Source: Clostridiales bacterium (lineage in GTDB: Bacteria > Bacillota > Clostridia > Oscillospirales > Acutalibacteraceae). From it: DNA of 64,000 nt. Position 1 is the stretch's first letter, and each line of letters starts with the position of its first letter. The translations under genes were made by a program, and so were the position numbers. Shown piece after piece: positions 36,544-45,840 of this stretch. The notes beneath the pieces are model-generated. The model was given only the letters and a program-made list of their open reading frames with translations. It was not told the origin of the DNA and ran no database searches. The stretch is from contig JAHZDE010000001.1 in the NCBI GenBank assembly GCA_019422525.1, positions 62,001-126,000 on the forward strand, read 5' to 3'.

Positions 36544-37332
36544 TTACCATTCAGCAATCAACGGGCGGGTCTTATACCACCACTGCTCGTTATCCTCCAC
36601 AAACCGGGTGAGCACCTTGTTGCTGTCCTCCGGCGGTCGGAAGGAGATAAACTCCAGCACTGGCCGGGTAAAAGCTTCCCGTGTCTGTTCACAAGGATTT
36701 TCTAAAAATTCCCGGCAACGGTCCAGAATGCCTTCGGGTTTGTGTTCCAACCGCTCCACGGTTTGCATTAAGCTTTTGGCACAGGGGAACAGCACTTCCT
36801 GATCCTCCAGCAAAAGACGCAGAGTAAAAAAGGCAATATCGCTAACAGTACGGGCTTTCAGCAGAGGGTCATCCTCAATGAAATGCCAAAAATACCCGGC
36901 ATTCATACTCAGTGCCGCATAAAAGGAAAGCTGTTTTTTCTCCTTCTCCTGTTTTTGAAAAGTCTGCACCTTTTCCACCAGCACCGGAATTTCCGGATCA
37001 CTGGTCATCAGACAACGGCTTTTCAAGAAGGAATTCCGAGTGGGCTCGCTGCCGTGGTCGGCCGCAGCGGCCAGATAACCTTTGGTCATATATTTGACAT
37101 CAAAGTATCCGTGCTCATAATCGCAGTAGCCAAAAATCACCTGGGCCAGCTGGTTTTGGGCCTTTAGCTCCTCGTAGCGCTCATCGGTGACAATAATCAT
37201 GGCATCTATATCAGAATCGGGACGTTCCAGCCCCTTTGCCACCGAGCCGCCGAATATAACGGCGATTACACCAGGCTCCTTGGAAAAATACCCTTTCAGG
37301 CTTTCCAAAGCTCGCTCGTGATGGGGATACAT
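36544..37332 (-). CDS. Nucleotidyltransferase-domain protein
   Basis: 262 aa. N-terminal polymerase-beta-type nucleotidyltransferase domain: GGSVAKGLERPDSDIDAMI gives the GS...DxD active site (about 33-50). The remaining ~150 residues are helical and unrecognised, similar in layout to aminoglycoside adenylyltransferases or HEPN-like substrate domains. The start is set at ATG 37332 with AAAGGAG 13 bases away and AGAGGT closer; the longer reading runs into the metG terminator. Function unknown; antibiotic modification cannot be claimed. Confidence 0.75.
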   Translation of the reverse strand: MYPHHERALESLKGYFSKEPGVIAVIFGGSVAKGLERPDSDIDAMIIVTDERYEELKAQNQLAQVIFGYCDYEHGYFDVKYMTKGYLAAAADHGSEPTRNSFLKSRCLMTSDPEIPVLVEKVQTFQKQEKEKKQLSFYAALSMNAGYFWHFIEDDPLLKARTVSDIAFFTLRLLLEDQEVLFPCAKSLMQTVERLEHKPEGILDRCREFLENPCEQTREAFTRPVLEFISFRPPEDSNKVLTRFVEDNEQWWYKTRPLIAEW

Positions 37333-37356
37333 ACCTCTACAACTCCTTTTTATAAC

Positions 37357-37396
37357 AAAAGCCGCCGCAGGTTTCCCTGGGCGGCCCGTTTTTTTA
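37357..37396. terminator. Terminator after metG
   Basis: GC-rich hairpin GCCGCCGCAGG / CCTGGGCGGC with T-run on the plus side and TTTT on the minus side; separates metG from the nucleotidyltransferase gene. Confidence 0.7.
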
Positions 37397-39361
37397 ATGA
37401 ATGGGAGAACCAGCAGGGATCTCATCCACAAACAGCACCTTGACGCCGTCGGGGGTATCCGCTGCCAGAAGCATTCCCTGACTTTCCACTCCGCACAGTT
37501 TGGCGGGTTTCAGGTTGGCTACCAGTACAATGTGGTGTCCGGTCAGGTCTTCCGGCTTGTACCACTGGGCAATACCGCTTGCTACTGTGCGCTCGCCTAC
37601 ACCGTCATTCAGTGTCAACTTCAGCAGTTTCTTCGCACGCTTTACCGGTTCACAAGCCTTAATTTCTGCCACTCTCAATTCCACTTTGGAGAAGTCCTCA
37701 ATCCCAATCATGGCAACTCCTTCAGGAGCTTCCTTTTTTTCTTCCTTGGGGGCTTCCGCTTTCGGCTCTTCCTTTTTCTTATCCATGGGATTGGGAATCA
37801 GTTTGTTCAGCTCCTCAATTTCCTTGTTTACGTCGATACGGGGGAACAGGGTTTCGCCCTTGCGAATTTCAGCATTCTCAGGCAATACGCCCCACTTACC
37901 AGCGCTTTCATAGGAAACAGCGTCACCGGATACGCCTAACTGCTCCTGAATACGGGGGGCAGTCTGAGGCATAAAGGGAGCCAGCAGGATAGAGACAATA
38001 CGCAGGCTCTCGCACAGATTGTACATAACAGCAGCCAGTCGGGCTTTCTTGGTTTCGTCTTTGCCCAGTGCCCAAGGCATAGTTTCGTCGATATATTTGT
38101 TACTGCGAGCAATCAGTTTCCAAATTTCCGCCAGAGTGTTGGAGAACTGGAACTTATCGATGGCAGCATCACAGCGATCCCGCAGTGTAGAAGCCATTTC
38201 AATCAGCTCGTTGTCCAGAGGTTCGGCTTCCCGTTTGGCAGGAATCACGCCGCCGAAGTACTTTTGCACCATGGCGGTGGTACGGGACAAAAGGTTGCCC
38301 AGGTCGTTGGCCAAATCGGAGTTAATACGGGCAATCAAAGCTTCATTGGTAAACAGACCATCGCTGCCAAAGGGGATTTCCCGAAGCAGGAAATACCGGA
38401 TAGCATCCACGCCGTAACGCTCGCACAGGATATAGGGGTCCACCACGTTGCCCTTGGACTTGCTCATCTTGGTGCCGTCGCCAAACAGCAGCCAGCCGTG
38501 GCCGTACACTTGCTTGGGCAGGGGCAAATCCAGCGCCATAAGGATGGCAGGCCAGATAATGGTGTGGAACCGGACAATTTCTTTGCCCACAAAGTGGACG
38601 TCAGCAGGCCAGTATTTGTTGTAATCGGAAAGGTCATCGCTGCCATAGCCCAGAGCGGTGATGTAGTTGGGCAGAGCGTCCACCCAAACATATACCACGT
38701 GCTTAGGGTCAAAGTCTACCGGTACACCCCAAGTGAAGCTGGTACGGGATACGCACAAATCGCCCAGTCCCTGTTTAATGAAGTTAATCATCTCGTTTTT
38801 ACGGGTTTCGGGCTGAATAAACTCGGGATGTTCCTCATAGAGCTTTAAAATACGGTCGCCGTATTTGGAAAGCCGGAAGAAATAGGCTTCTTCTTCAGCC
38901 CACTTTACATCGCGGCCGCAGTCGGGGCATTTTCCGTCTTTCAGCTGGGTCTCGGTCCAGAAAGCTTCACAGTCTGTGCAGTACCAGCCTTCGTACTTAC
39001 CTTTATAAATTTCCCCCCGGTCATACAGTTCCCGAAAGATTTTCTGTACGCCTTTGATGTGATAATCGTCAGTGGTGCGGATAAAGCGGTCGTTGCTGAT
39101 ATTCAAAAGCTTCCACAGGTTCTGGAAGATGGAAACCACATGGTCCACATACTCTTTGGGGGAGATTCCCTGGGCTTCGGCCTTCTGTTCAATTTTCAGG
39201 CCGTGCTCATCAGTGCCGGTAAGGAACATGACATCATACCCCTGCATTCGCTTATAGCGGGCAATAGCGTCGCTGGCAACGGTGGTGTAGCTGTGCCCGA
39301 TGTGGGGGTTGCCGGACGGATAATAAATGGGTGTTGTGATATAAAATGTCTTTTTGTCCAT
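37394..39361 (-). CDS. metG: Methionyl-tRNA synthetase
   Basis: 655 aa. Class I synthetase: HIGH-like PSGNPHIGHS, zinc knuckle CTDCEAFW...CPDCGRD, KMSKSKGN, anticodon-binding helical domain, then a Lys/Glu/Ala-rich linker and a C-terminal EMAPII/Trbp111-like tRNA-binding domain (DFSKVELRVAEIKACE, VASGIAQWY). The start is ATG 39361 with GGAGGG upstream rather than the TTG five codons earlier. I looked for a T-box in its leader and found none. Confidence 0.96.
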   Translation of the reverse strand: MDKKTFYITTPIYYPSGNPHIGHSYTTVASDAIARYKRMQGYDVMFLTGTDEHGLKIEQKAEAQGISPKEYVDHVVSIFQNLWKLLNISNDRFIRTTDDYHIKGVQKIFRELYDRGEIYKGKYEGWYCTDCEAFWTETQLKDGKCPDCGRDVKWAEEEAYFFRLSKYGDRILKLYEEHPEFIQPETRKNEMINFIKQGLGDLCVSRTSFTWGVPVDFDPKHVVYVWVDALPNYITALGYGSDDLSDYNKYWPADVHFVGKEIVRFHTIIWPAILMALDLPLPKQVYGHGWLLFGDGTKMSKSKGNVVDPYILCERYGVDAIRYFLLREIPFGSDGLFTNEALIARINSDLANDLGNLLSRTTAMVQKYFGGVIPAKREAEPLDNELIEMASTLRDRCDAAIDKFQFSNTLAEIWKLIARSNKYIDETMPWALGKDETKKARLAAVMYNLCESLRIVSILLAPFMPQTAPRIQEQLGVSGDAVSYESAGKWGVLPENAEIRKGETLFPRIDVNKEIEELNKLIPNPMDKKKEEPKAEAPKEEKKEAPEGVAMIGIEDFSKVELRVAEIKACEPVKRAKKLLKLTLNDGVGERTVASGIAQWYKPEDLTGHHIVLVANLKPAKLCGVESQGMLLAADTPDGVKVLFVDEIPAGSPIH

Positions 39362-39430
39362 GGATGTTCCCTCCAAGTTGATTTACAGGGTCGGCACTTC
39401 CCACAGGCCGAAACCCGGATATACCTTTTT

Positions 39431-39459
39431 ATTATAGCATGTTCCCATAGAATTGCAAA
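39431..39459 (-). promoter_or_regulatory. Candidate promoter of metG
   Basis: Minus strand TTTGCA (39454-39459), 17 bases, perfect TATAAT (39431-39436), about 70 bases before the start codon. Confidence 0.6.
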
Positions 39460-39515
39460 CAGAAAAAGAGGAAACCGTGGAAGAATATACATGATAAGGA
39501 TTGTTTTGTATCATA

Positions 39516-39604
39516 TTGACAAATATTAGAAAAATAGTTATATAAACGCAACTAAAAGAGAGTTTTAAAGGCGTATTGACAAATATAATAACAATTTGTA
39601 TAAT
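39516..39604 (+). promoter_or_regulatory. Tandem near-identical promoters of the XRE/type VII operon
   Basis: Two copies of ATATTGACAAATAT-like sequence exactly 60 bases apart. P1 is TTGACA 39516-39521, 17 bases, TATATA 39539-39544. P2 is TTGACA 39576-39581, 17 bases, perfect TATAAT 39599-39604. Both point at the XRE gene. The repeated block could double as operator sites. The rest of 39362-39669 has no gene. Confidence 0.72.
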
Positions 39605-39669
39605 CGAATCATTACAGAAATCCAGATGAAACTTTTGAAATTATAGAGAGTTTGACGGGAGGTGCAAGG

Positions 39670-39954
39670 TTGTTCGTATTTAGCGATACAGAAAAAGAAG
39701 AAATGATACAAAAGCTGGTTTCCAATATGCCCATGCTGCGTAAACGGCTGAATCTTTCTCAGGAAGAACTGGCATCGATCGCAGGGGTTTCCCGCCAGAC
39801 CATCAATGCAGTGGAAAGCAGGCGACAGAATATGAGCTGGAACCTGTTTGTTTTGTTAATTTTATTTTTTATGCATAACGAAAATACATGCGATTTTCTG
39901 CCAGTCGTGAAGTTTGATATTAAGAAGTTGGAGCAATATTTTTTAAACGAATGA
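39670..39954 (+). CDS. Small XRE-family helix-turn-helix regulator
   Basis: About 94 aa. HTH: MLRKRLNLSQEELASIAGVSRQTINAVE (residues ~22-49), followed by a short hydrophobic stretch NLFVLLILFFM that may dimerise or touch the membrane. TTG 39670 is chosen because GGGAGGT lies 6-7 bases before it; the upstream TTG at 39652 would include that site in coding sequence. It is the first gene after the tandem promoters and sits 34 bp before the SPFH gene with no terminator. Probable autoregulator of the type VII operon (inference). Confidence 0.8.
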   Translation: MFVFSDTEKEEMIQKLVSNMPMLRKRLNLSQEELASIAGVSRQTINAVESRRQNMSWNLFVLLILFFMHNENTCDFLPVVKFDIKKLEQYFLNE

Positions 39955-39988
39955 GTCGTTACAAAAATAAGCAAGAGGAGGCTGTGCT

Positions 39989-41140
39989 ATGGCATTGATA
40001 GACAGAATAAAGTATGATGGCGATCCACAAGGACGTCCATGGTTGATTTATAAATATCCAGGAGAGTCCTTTGTGCTGGGCTCCCAATTAATTGTAGGGC
40101 AGGGACAGGAAGCGCTGTTTGTAAAAGGTGGAAAAGCACTGGACTTGTTTGGGCCGGATACGTACACCCTACATACCGGAAACCTGCCGCTGCTCAATCG
40201 CTTGGTAAATCTGCCCTTTGGCGGAGAGACCCCTTTTACAGCGGAAATCTATTATGTCAATAAAACGTCCCGATTGGATATGAACTGGGGAACCTCAACA
40301 CCGTTTCAACTGGAGGACCCAAAATACGGACTGCTTTTATCGATTCGCTGTCATGGTACTTATGGAATCCGGATTGATGATTCCCGGATGTTTGTGTCCG
40401 AGTTGGTGGGCGTGTCAACGGGCGGAACCACACTCAACCACTTGTTTGTTGCCAAGTATTTCAGCGGCCTTTTAACATCCCGTATTAAGACCATTATCTC
40501 ATCTTTTATGATTCGACAAAAAATCTCATTTTTAGAGGTCACACCATGGCTGCAAGAACTTTCCCAAGAATGTGAAAAAGAAGTAAAAACAGAATTCCAG
40601 CGCTTTGGTGCAGAATTGGTAAACTTCTTTATCGAAACCATCTCTCCGCCCAAAGAGGAATTTGAGAAATTACGTCAGTATAAAGAAGAATTGGCTTTGG
40701 GTGGAGAGTTCTATACCCAGCGCCGCTCCTTGGATATTCTTGAAAAAATGGCGGATAATCCCAATTCAGGCGGAATTGCCGGGGCCGGATTAGGTCTTGG
40801 CATGGGAATGGGAATGATACAGAATGCCGGCGGTATGTTTGGAGGAATCATGGATCGTATGAACGTGCAAACGCCGACGACTATGGGGCCGGCACAGGCT
40901 GAAGCTGGAACTCCTTGCCCGAAGTGCGGCACGCTTATTCCGGCAGGGCAAAAGTTTTGCGGGAGCTGTGGAACGGCGGCCGTGGCAGAAGAAGTCTGTC
41001 CACAATGTGGTGCCAAAAATCCGGCAGGGCAGAAGTTTTGCGGTAATTGTGGAGGAAAGCTTCATAACCGGTGCAGTGCTTGCGGAACGGATAACCCGCC
41101 ATCTCAAAAATTCTGTGGGAACTGTGGTGCAAAACTGTAA
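39989..41140 (+). CDS. SPFH/Band-7-like protein with three C-terminal zinc ribbons
   Basis: 383 aa. The N-terminal ~250 residues resemble the YdjI/virion-core-like SPFH family (PWLIYKYPGESFVLGSQLIVGQGQEALF in parts; LSIRCHGTYGIRI). A Gly/Met-rich hinge (GLGLGMGMGMIQ) leads to three zinc ribbons, each CxxCG...QKFCGxCG (about 310-383). SPFH proteins form membrane-associated scaffolds. AGAGGAGG precedes the ATG. Placed directly before essC, it may organise the secretion machine or recruit proteins via the ribbons; this is inference. Confidence 0.85.
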   Translation: MALIDRIKYDGDPQGRPWLIYKYPGESFVLGSQLIVGQGQEALFVKGGKALDLFGPDTYTLHTGNLPLLNRLVNLPFGGETPFTAEIYYVNKTSRLDMNWGTSTPFQLEDPKYGLLLSIRCHGTYGIRIDDSRMFVSELVGVSTGGTTLNHLFVAKYFSGLLTSRIKTIISSFMIRQKISFLEVTPWLQELSQECEKEVKTEFQRFGAELVNFFIETISPPKEEFEKLRQYKEELALGGEFYTQRRSLDILEKMADNPNSGGIAGAGLGLGMGMGMIQNAGGMFGGIMDRMNVQTPTTMGPAQAEAGTPCPKCGTLIPAGQKFCGSCGTAAVAEEVCPQCGAKNPAGQKFCGNCGGKLHNRCSACGTDNPPSQKFCGNCGAKL

Positions 41141-41157
41141 AGGAGAGCAGGTAGGGT

Positions 41158-44100
41158 ATGAATAGATTTTTCGCAATTTTTTATGTGGCAAACCGCTCTT
41201 ATCAGTACCGGTTAGAGGATGTTCTGGATGCTTGCAGCGACGGCATGGTGGATGGTTCCTTTATCCCCATTACAAAAAAACTACTGTTTCCGATAGATTG
41301 TACCAATGAAACATATTGGATTCGCAGCGGCAGTAATGGCTGGAAAGTATTGTGTAATGCAAAAGAAGTGACGCAGCCTCAGCAGGTACGGCATGGAGAT
41401 TATCTGGAAATATATCGGGAAAACATATCGTATGATTTGCTTTTGGTATCGGTTTCCAGAGTATCTTTGAGCAATCGGCGTATTGCGCTGGAAAAAAACA
41501 GAAATCTTTTTATTGGGAGAGCGCAAGAATCCAATATAGTGGTTGATATTAGCGGATATACTTCCTCAAAGCACGCGGCCATTCGTGTGGATGGGGAAGG
41601 CCGAATGTTTTTGGAGGATCTGGCGCGAAAAAAAGGGGTTTATGTCAATGGCAGAAGGCAGGTTTCCTGTGAGCTTCACTGCGGAGATCAGATACAAATT
41701 ATGGGGCAAACACTGGTCTGTATGAACGGATTTTTACTGGTCCCCGCAGTCTTGCAGGTAAATGGGCTTGCTCCGTGCCAGCAGCTTCCTATGGCAGCTG
41801 TGCCGGTGGAAATACAGGAAGAAGAAGCCTATGTGCGAACGCCCCGGATTTTAAAATCCCTTGATAAGGGGGAAGTAGTGATTGATGCGCCGACACCCCC
41901 TCAAAAAATGAAGCAGCAGCCATTTCTGTTGACTGCAGGCCCTTCTGCAACTATGGCAATTGCTATGTTGGCCTCACTGGGCGTGACCATATATAATTCT
42001 CTTAATAATGGGAGCTATGCTTCTATTGTAACCAGCGCTGTCATGGCGTTTAGTATGCTGTTGGGAGCTCTTATGTGGCCCGGTTTACAGAGACGATATC
42101 AAAAGAAACAAGCGCAGGCTAACGAGGCATGGCGAGTTTCCCGGTATGATGCGTACTTACAGGAGCGGGAAAAGGAAATCGAAACCAAATACCGGAGGAA
42201 TATCCGTATTTGGAATGAGAATTTGTTTCCCAGCCCCGAACACCTGATGCAATATGCTCAAGAGCGGAACCGGTGCTTGTGGGACCGTATGCCGCAGGAT
42301 AAAGATTTTTTGTCTATTCGTTTGGGATTGGGAGAACATGCTTTTGAGACCACAATCAAATGTCCTCCTAAGGGCTTTGTATTGGAAGAGGACTCGATGA
42401 TAGATAAAGCTTTGGCATTGGGGGAAAAATATAGCCGTATGCAGGGAATCCCCATGGTGATTTCTCTGAAAGAAAAACGTGTTGTCGGTGTGGTCGGCCA
42501 GCGGGACAAAATTATGGAGACCCTTCGGTGTATGATACTGGGAATTTGTGTCCAGCACGCCTATGACGAAGTGAAGATGGTATTGGTATGCAATCGGGAA
42601 CAGAGCCGGGAGGTGGAATATGCTTTTGAGCTTCCCCATATTTGGAGCGCTGATCATACGGTGAGATATTTGGCCCAGACAAAAGAGGAGGTTCAGGAGC
42701 TGTTCGGCCGCATTGATGAGAGCCTTCGGGAAAGAGAAACCCTTTTGGAAGAAGGAGCTCCCCGTATTCCTCACTATGTTTTCTTTATTTTGGACAGACG
42801 GTTGACAGAAGATGCGCCACTAATGAGAATCCTTTTACAAGCTGATAATCAGGTAGGGGTATCTGCCTGTTTTGTAGAAGAAAAGTTTGCCTCTATCCCA
42901 AAAGAATGTACTGCTATTATCCAGAATGATCAGGATGTTTGCGGTATCTATGTGAAAAATGAAAATGACAATCGTTTTCTCCAGTTTCATGCCGATGCTT
43001 TTCCTCTTTCTCAAATGGAGGCTTGTACCAGTCAGATTTCCCGGATTCCGGTGCGGACAGAGCGGGCACAGCTGAGTGTTCCCGAACGGGTGACCTTCTT
43101 AAACATGTACCGAGTGGGAAATATTGACGCACTCAAAATTGCGGACCGGTGGGATAACAACAATTCGAATCAAACGCTGGCGGCGCCTATTGGAATTCGT
43201 GCCGGTGGCGAAGCGTTCTGCCTGGATATTCATGAAAAACATCATGGGTGCCATGGATTGGTTGCAGGTATGACCGGTTCCGGTAAGAGTGAATTTTTGC
43301 AGGCATATATTCTTTCCATGCTGATTAACTATAGCCCCAACGAAGTAGCGTTTGTTCTGGTGGACTTCAAGGGTGGGGATATGGCCCGGCCGTTCCTTAA
43401 GTCGCCCCATTTGGCCGCTACGATTTCCAATCTGTCCGGTAATATTCTCTATCGGGCTTATGTATCGCTGCAGGCAGAGGTAAAATCACGCCAACGGATT
43501 TTTAACGAAGCAGCAGATCAGCTTGGAATTGACAAAATCGATATCAATTCCTATCACAAGTATTTCAAGGAGAAAAAGCTTACGAAACCGCTGCCTCATC
43601 TGATTATTGTGATTGATGAATTTGCCCAGCTGAAACAGCAGCATATGGAATTTATGTCCCGATTGATTGATATTGCACAGGTAGGCCGAAGCCTCGGAAT
43701 ACATTTGATCTTAGCAACCCAGAAGCCCAGCGGCGTAGTGGACCCTCAAATTTGGAGCAACTCCCGTTTCCGGGTATGCCTGAAAGTGCTGGGAAAAGAG
43801 GACAGCAATGAAATGATTGGCCGTCAGGATGCAGCCCTGATTAAGCTGCCTGGACGGGCTTATGTACAGGTTGGATATGATGAGGTGTTCGAGCAAATCC
43901 AGTCCGGCTACAGCGGAGCCGCCTATACGCCCATGGATCGTTTTGTGGATGAAGAGGCAGTAACAGTCAAAATGGTAGATTCCACGGCTTCCGCCCTGAG
44001 AATTGCCCGGGATATTCCCAAATCCGGCGGAAAGTCAGAGCGAACACAGCTTGAAGAAACGGTGTTGGAAATTAACCGGATCGCTAAGGCCAGAGGGGTT

Positions 44101-45819
44101 CATGCTGCTCCGCTGTGGCTTCCTATGCTGAAAGAGACCATGTCTTTGGAGCAATGTGATGGGAATTTTCAACCGTTTGAGAAGGCAGAGTGGGACAAGC
44201 AGCCGGGATATGAAACCATTTGCGGCATGATGGATTTACCCGAATCTCAGCAGCAGATCCCCTATGTAATTGATTTTATCCGTGACGGCCATTTGGCGGT
44301 TTATGGAACTGGCGGCTCTGGGAAAACCCAGTTCTTGCAGACAATTCTGTATGCGATGGCAAGAAAATATTCTCCTGAAAGATTACAAGTATTCCTACTG
44401 GATTTTGGAGGCAGGGCTTTACAGACCACTATGGCTGCTATGCCGCATTGTGTCAATGCTGCTTGCGGAGATGAGGAAGAAAAGGTTGTTTATATTCTTG
44501 GACAACTACAGGCAATCGTGGAGGAACGTAAGGAATTGTTTTCTCAAAATCGCTGTTCCTCGTTTGAATCCTATCTGCAAATGGGAAATACGCTCCCTAT
44601 GGTCTTGGTAGTACTGGATAACTACTCCGCATTCCGGGAAAAAATGTATAAGCAGGAAGATGAAATTCTTCGATTGGCAAGCTCGGCAAAAGCCTATGGG
44701 ATATTTTTGGTAATAACAGGAAACAGCAAAAATGCTATTTACTATAAGGTAGCAGAGCATATTACCAATCGGGTTGCATTCCGAATGACCGATAAGTTGA
44801 ATTACCGCGATGTGTTGAATAACGTTCCTGTTCCCATAGAGCTGGAGAATATAAAGGGGCGGGCGCTGACGGTGTATCAGAAAAAAGCAGTGGAAGTACA
44901 GATTGCCTTGCCGGTGATTTGCGAAAATGAAAACGGCCGTGTGGAATGGCTGGAAGCAGAGTTCAAAAAAATGAGAGAGGCATGGGGTGGAAAAGCGCTG
45001 TCAATACCGGAGATTCAGGAAAAACAGATGCCATCTGCTGTTCCATCAAATGCTGTGCAAAAGGCAGTTCCTCAAAAGGCCGCCCCACAAGCAGTGCTTC
45101 CGGTTCCCAAGCTTCCAGAACATAGCTTGATTGTAGGAAAGTCGCTGCTCAGTGGCCAGCCCCAAGGGTTTGAACTGATGGCAATGCAAAATGTCTTTGT
45201 CGGGAATCCCTTTGGATATGGATTGCCGCCGGTTATGGTAAGAAGTATCAATGCTTTACCCAATCATGTCTGTTATGTTTTTGACTCGGCAGGATATGAC
45301 TCTTCGACTGCATTGGAAAAAGAGATCTTGGCAGCCAATGCAGAGGATATTTCTAACATGATAGTGCTTTTAGAAAAAGCGGTAGCAGAGCGTTCCCAAG
45401 AAACAGCAGTCTTGAAGGAAATGGGACTATTTAAAGAGGAAATCTATGGGAATATGCAGCAATATCCTCGTGTTTTTGTTGTGATTCAGGGGTTCTGCGA
45501 TTTTTATGATACGATTTCTGACGAAGACTTGGAAAAACTTGAACGCTTGCTGCGAAAAACCGAAAACACCTGCATTTATTTTATCGTTACCGATGATATG
45601 AAGCGCATTACTGATTATTGCGGAACAGAGCTGTATATTCGGCTTGTAAAAAGTAATGCAGGCCTTATCATGGGTGGAAACATCAGTGACCAGATGGCGG
45701 CTATTCTACAAAACGACTTCCGGGATATTCCTGTTCCGGTACGGCAAAAGCCTTTGAAACAAAGTCAGGCGCTGCTGTATATAGGAAAAGCCTGTTCAAC
45801 AGTGGAAGCAGAATCATGA
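41158..45819 (+). CDS. essC: Type VII secretion FtsK/SpoIIIE-type ATPase EssC
   Basis: 1553-aa motor and core of the ESX-like system. N-terminal region with an FHA domain (about 105-190: IGRAQESNIVV, YTSSKHAAI, GVYVNGR, all three phospho-Thr contacts present). Two membrane segments follow (about 262-305), then three FtsK-type ATPase modules. Module 1 has Walker A GMTGSGKSE (~704) and Walker B IVIDEFAQL (~815) and looks active. Module 2 has GTGGSGKTQ (~1050) but VVLDNY in place of a DE Walker B. Module 3 (about 1320-1553) is degenerate. Substrates are the WXG100 proteins encoded downstream. The intact FHA differs from the degenerate one in Staphylococcus EssC. Confidence 0.95.
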   Translation: MNRFFAIFYVANRSYQYRLEDVLDACSDGMVDGSFIPITKKLLFPIDCTNETYWIRSGSNGWKVLCNAKEVTQPQQVRHGDYLEIYRENISYDLLLVSVSRVSLSNRRIALEKNRNLFIGRAQESNIVVDISGYTSSKHAAIRVDGEGRMFLEDLARKKGVYVNGRRQVSCELHCGDQIQIMGQTLVCMNGFLLVPAVLQVNGLAPCQQLPMAAVPVEIQEEEAYVRTPRILKSLDKGEVVIDAPTPPQKMKQQPFLLTAGPSATMAIAMLASLGVTIYNSLNNGSYASIVTSAVMAFSMLLGALMWPGLQRRYQKKQAQANEAWRVSRYDAYLQEREKEIETKYRRNIRIWNENLFPSPEHLMQYAQERNRCLWDRMPQDKDFLSIRLGLGEHAFETTIKCPPKGFVLEEDSMIDKALALGEKYSRMQGIPMVISLKEKRVVGVVGQRDKIMETLRCMILGICVQHAYDEVKMVLVCNREQSREVEYAFELPHIWSADHTVRYLAQTKEEVQELFGRIDESLRERETLLEEGAPRIPHYVFFILDRRLTEDAPLMRILLQADNQVGVSACFVEEKFASIPKECTAIIQNDQDVCGIYVKNENDNRFLQFHADAFPLSQMEACTSQISRIPVRTERAQLSVPERVTFLNMYRVGNIDALKIADRWDNNNSNQTLAAPIGIRAGGEAFCLDIHEKHHGCHGLVAGMTGSGKSEFLQAYILSMLINYSPNEVAFVLVDFKGGDMARPFLKSPHLAATISNLSGNILYRAYVSLQAEVKSRQRIFNEAADQLGIDKIDINSYHKYFKEKKLTKPLPHLIIVIDEFAQLKQQHMEFMSRLIDIAQVGRSLGIHLILATQKPSGVVDPQIWSNSRFRVCLKVLGKEDSNEMIGRQDAALIKLPGRAYVQVGYDEVFEQIQSGYSGAAYTPMDRFVDEEAVTVKMVDSTASALRIARDIPKSGGKSERTQLEETVLEINRIAKARGVHAAPLWLPMLKETMSLEQCDGNFQPFEKAEWDKQPGYETICGMMDLPESQQQIPYVIDFIRDGHLAVYGTGGSGKTQFLQTILYAMARKYSPERLQVFLLDFGGRALQTTMAAMPHCVNAACGDEEEKVVYILGQLQAIVEERKELFSQNRCSSFESYLQMGNTLPMVLVVLDNYSAFREKMYKQEDEILRLASSAKAYGIFLVITGNSKNAIYYKVAEHITNRVAFRMTDKLNYRDVLNNVPVPIELENIKGRALTVYQKKAVEVQIALPVICENENGRVEWLEAEFKKMREAWGGKALSIPEIQEKQMPSAVPSNAVQKAVPQKAAPQAVLPVPKLPEHSLIVGKSLLSGQPQGFELMAMQNVFVGNPFGYGLPPVMVRSINALPNHVCYVFDSAGYDSSTALEKEILAANAEDISNMIVLLEKAVAERSQETAVLKEMGLFKEEIYGNMQQYPRVFVVIQGFCDFYDTISDEDLEKLERLLRKTENTCIYFIVTDDMKRITDYCGTELYIRLVKSNAGLIMGGNISDQMAAILQNDFRDIPVPVRQKPLKQSQALLYIGKACSTVEAES

Positions 45820-45840
45820 TGAAAAGGAGGGCGGTACTCA

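Noticed and set aside
36544..37332. Aminoglycoside nucleotidyltransferase (resistance gene)
   Set aside because: Only the generic GGS...DSDID site is shared; the substrate domain is not recognisable and the context is housekeeping.
39362..39500. Met T-box or S-box in front of metG
   Set aside because: No GGTGGCACCGCGG-like sequence, no S-box core and no terminator hairpin in the short leader.
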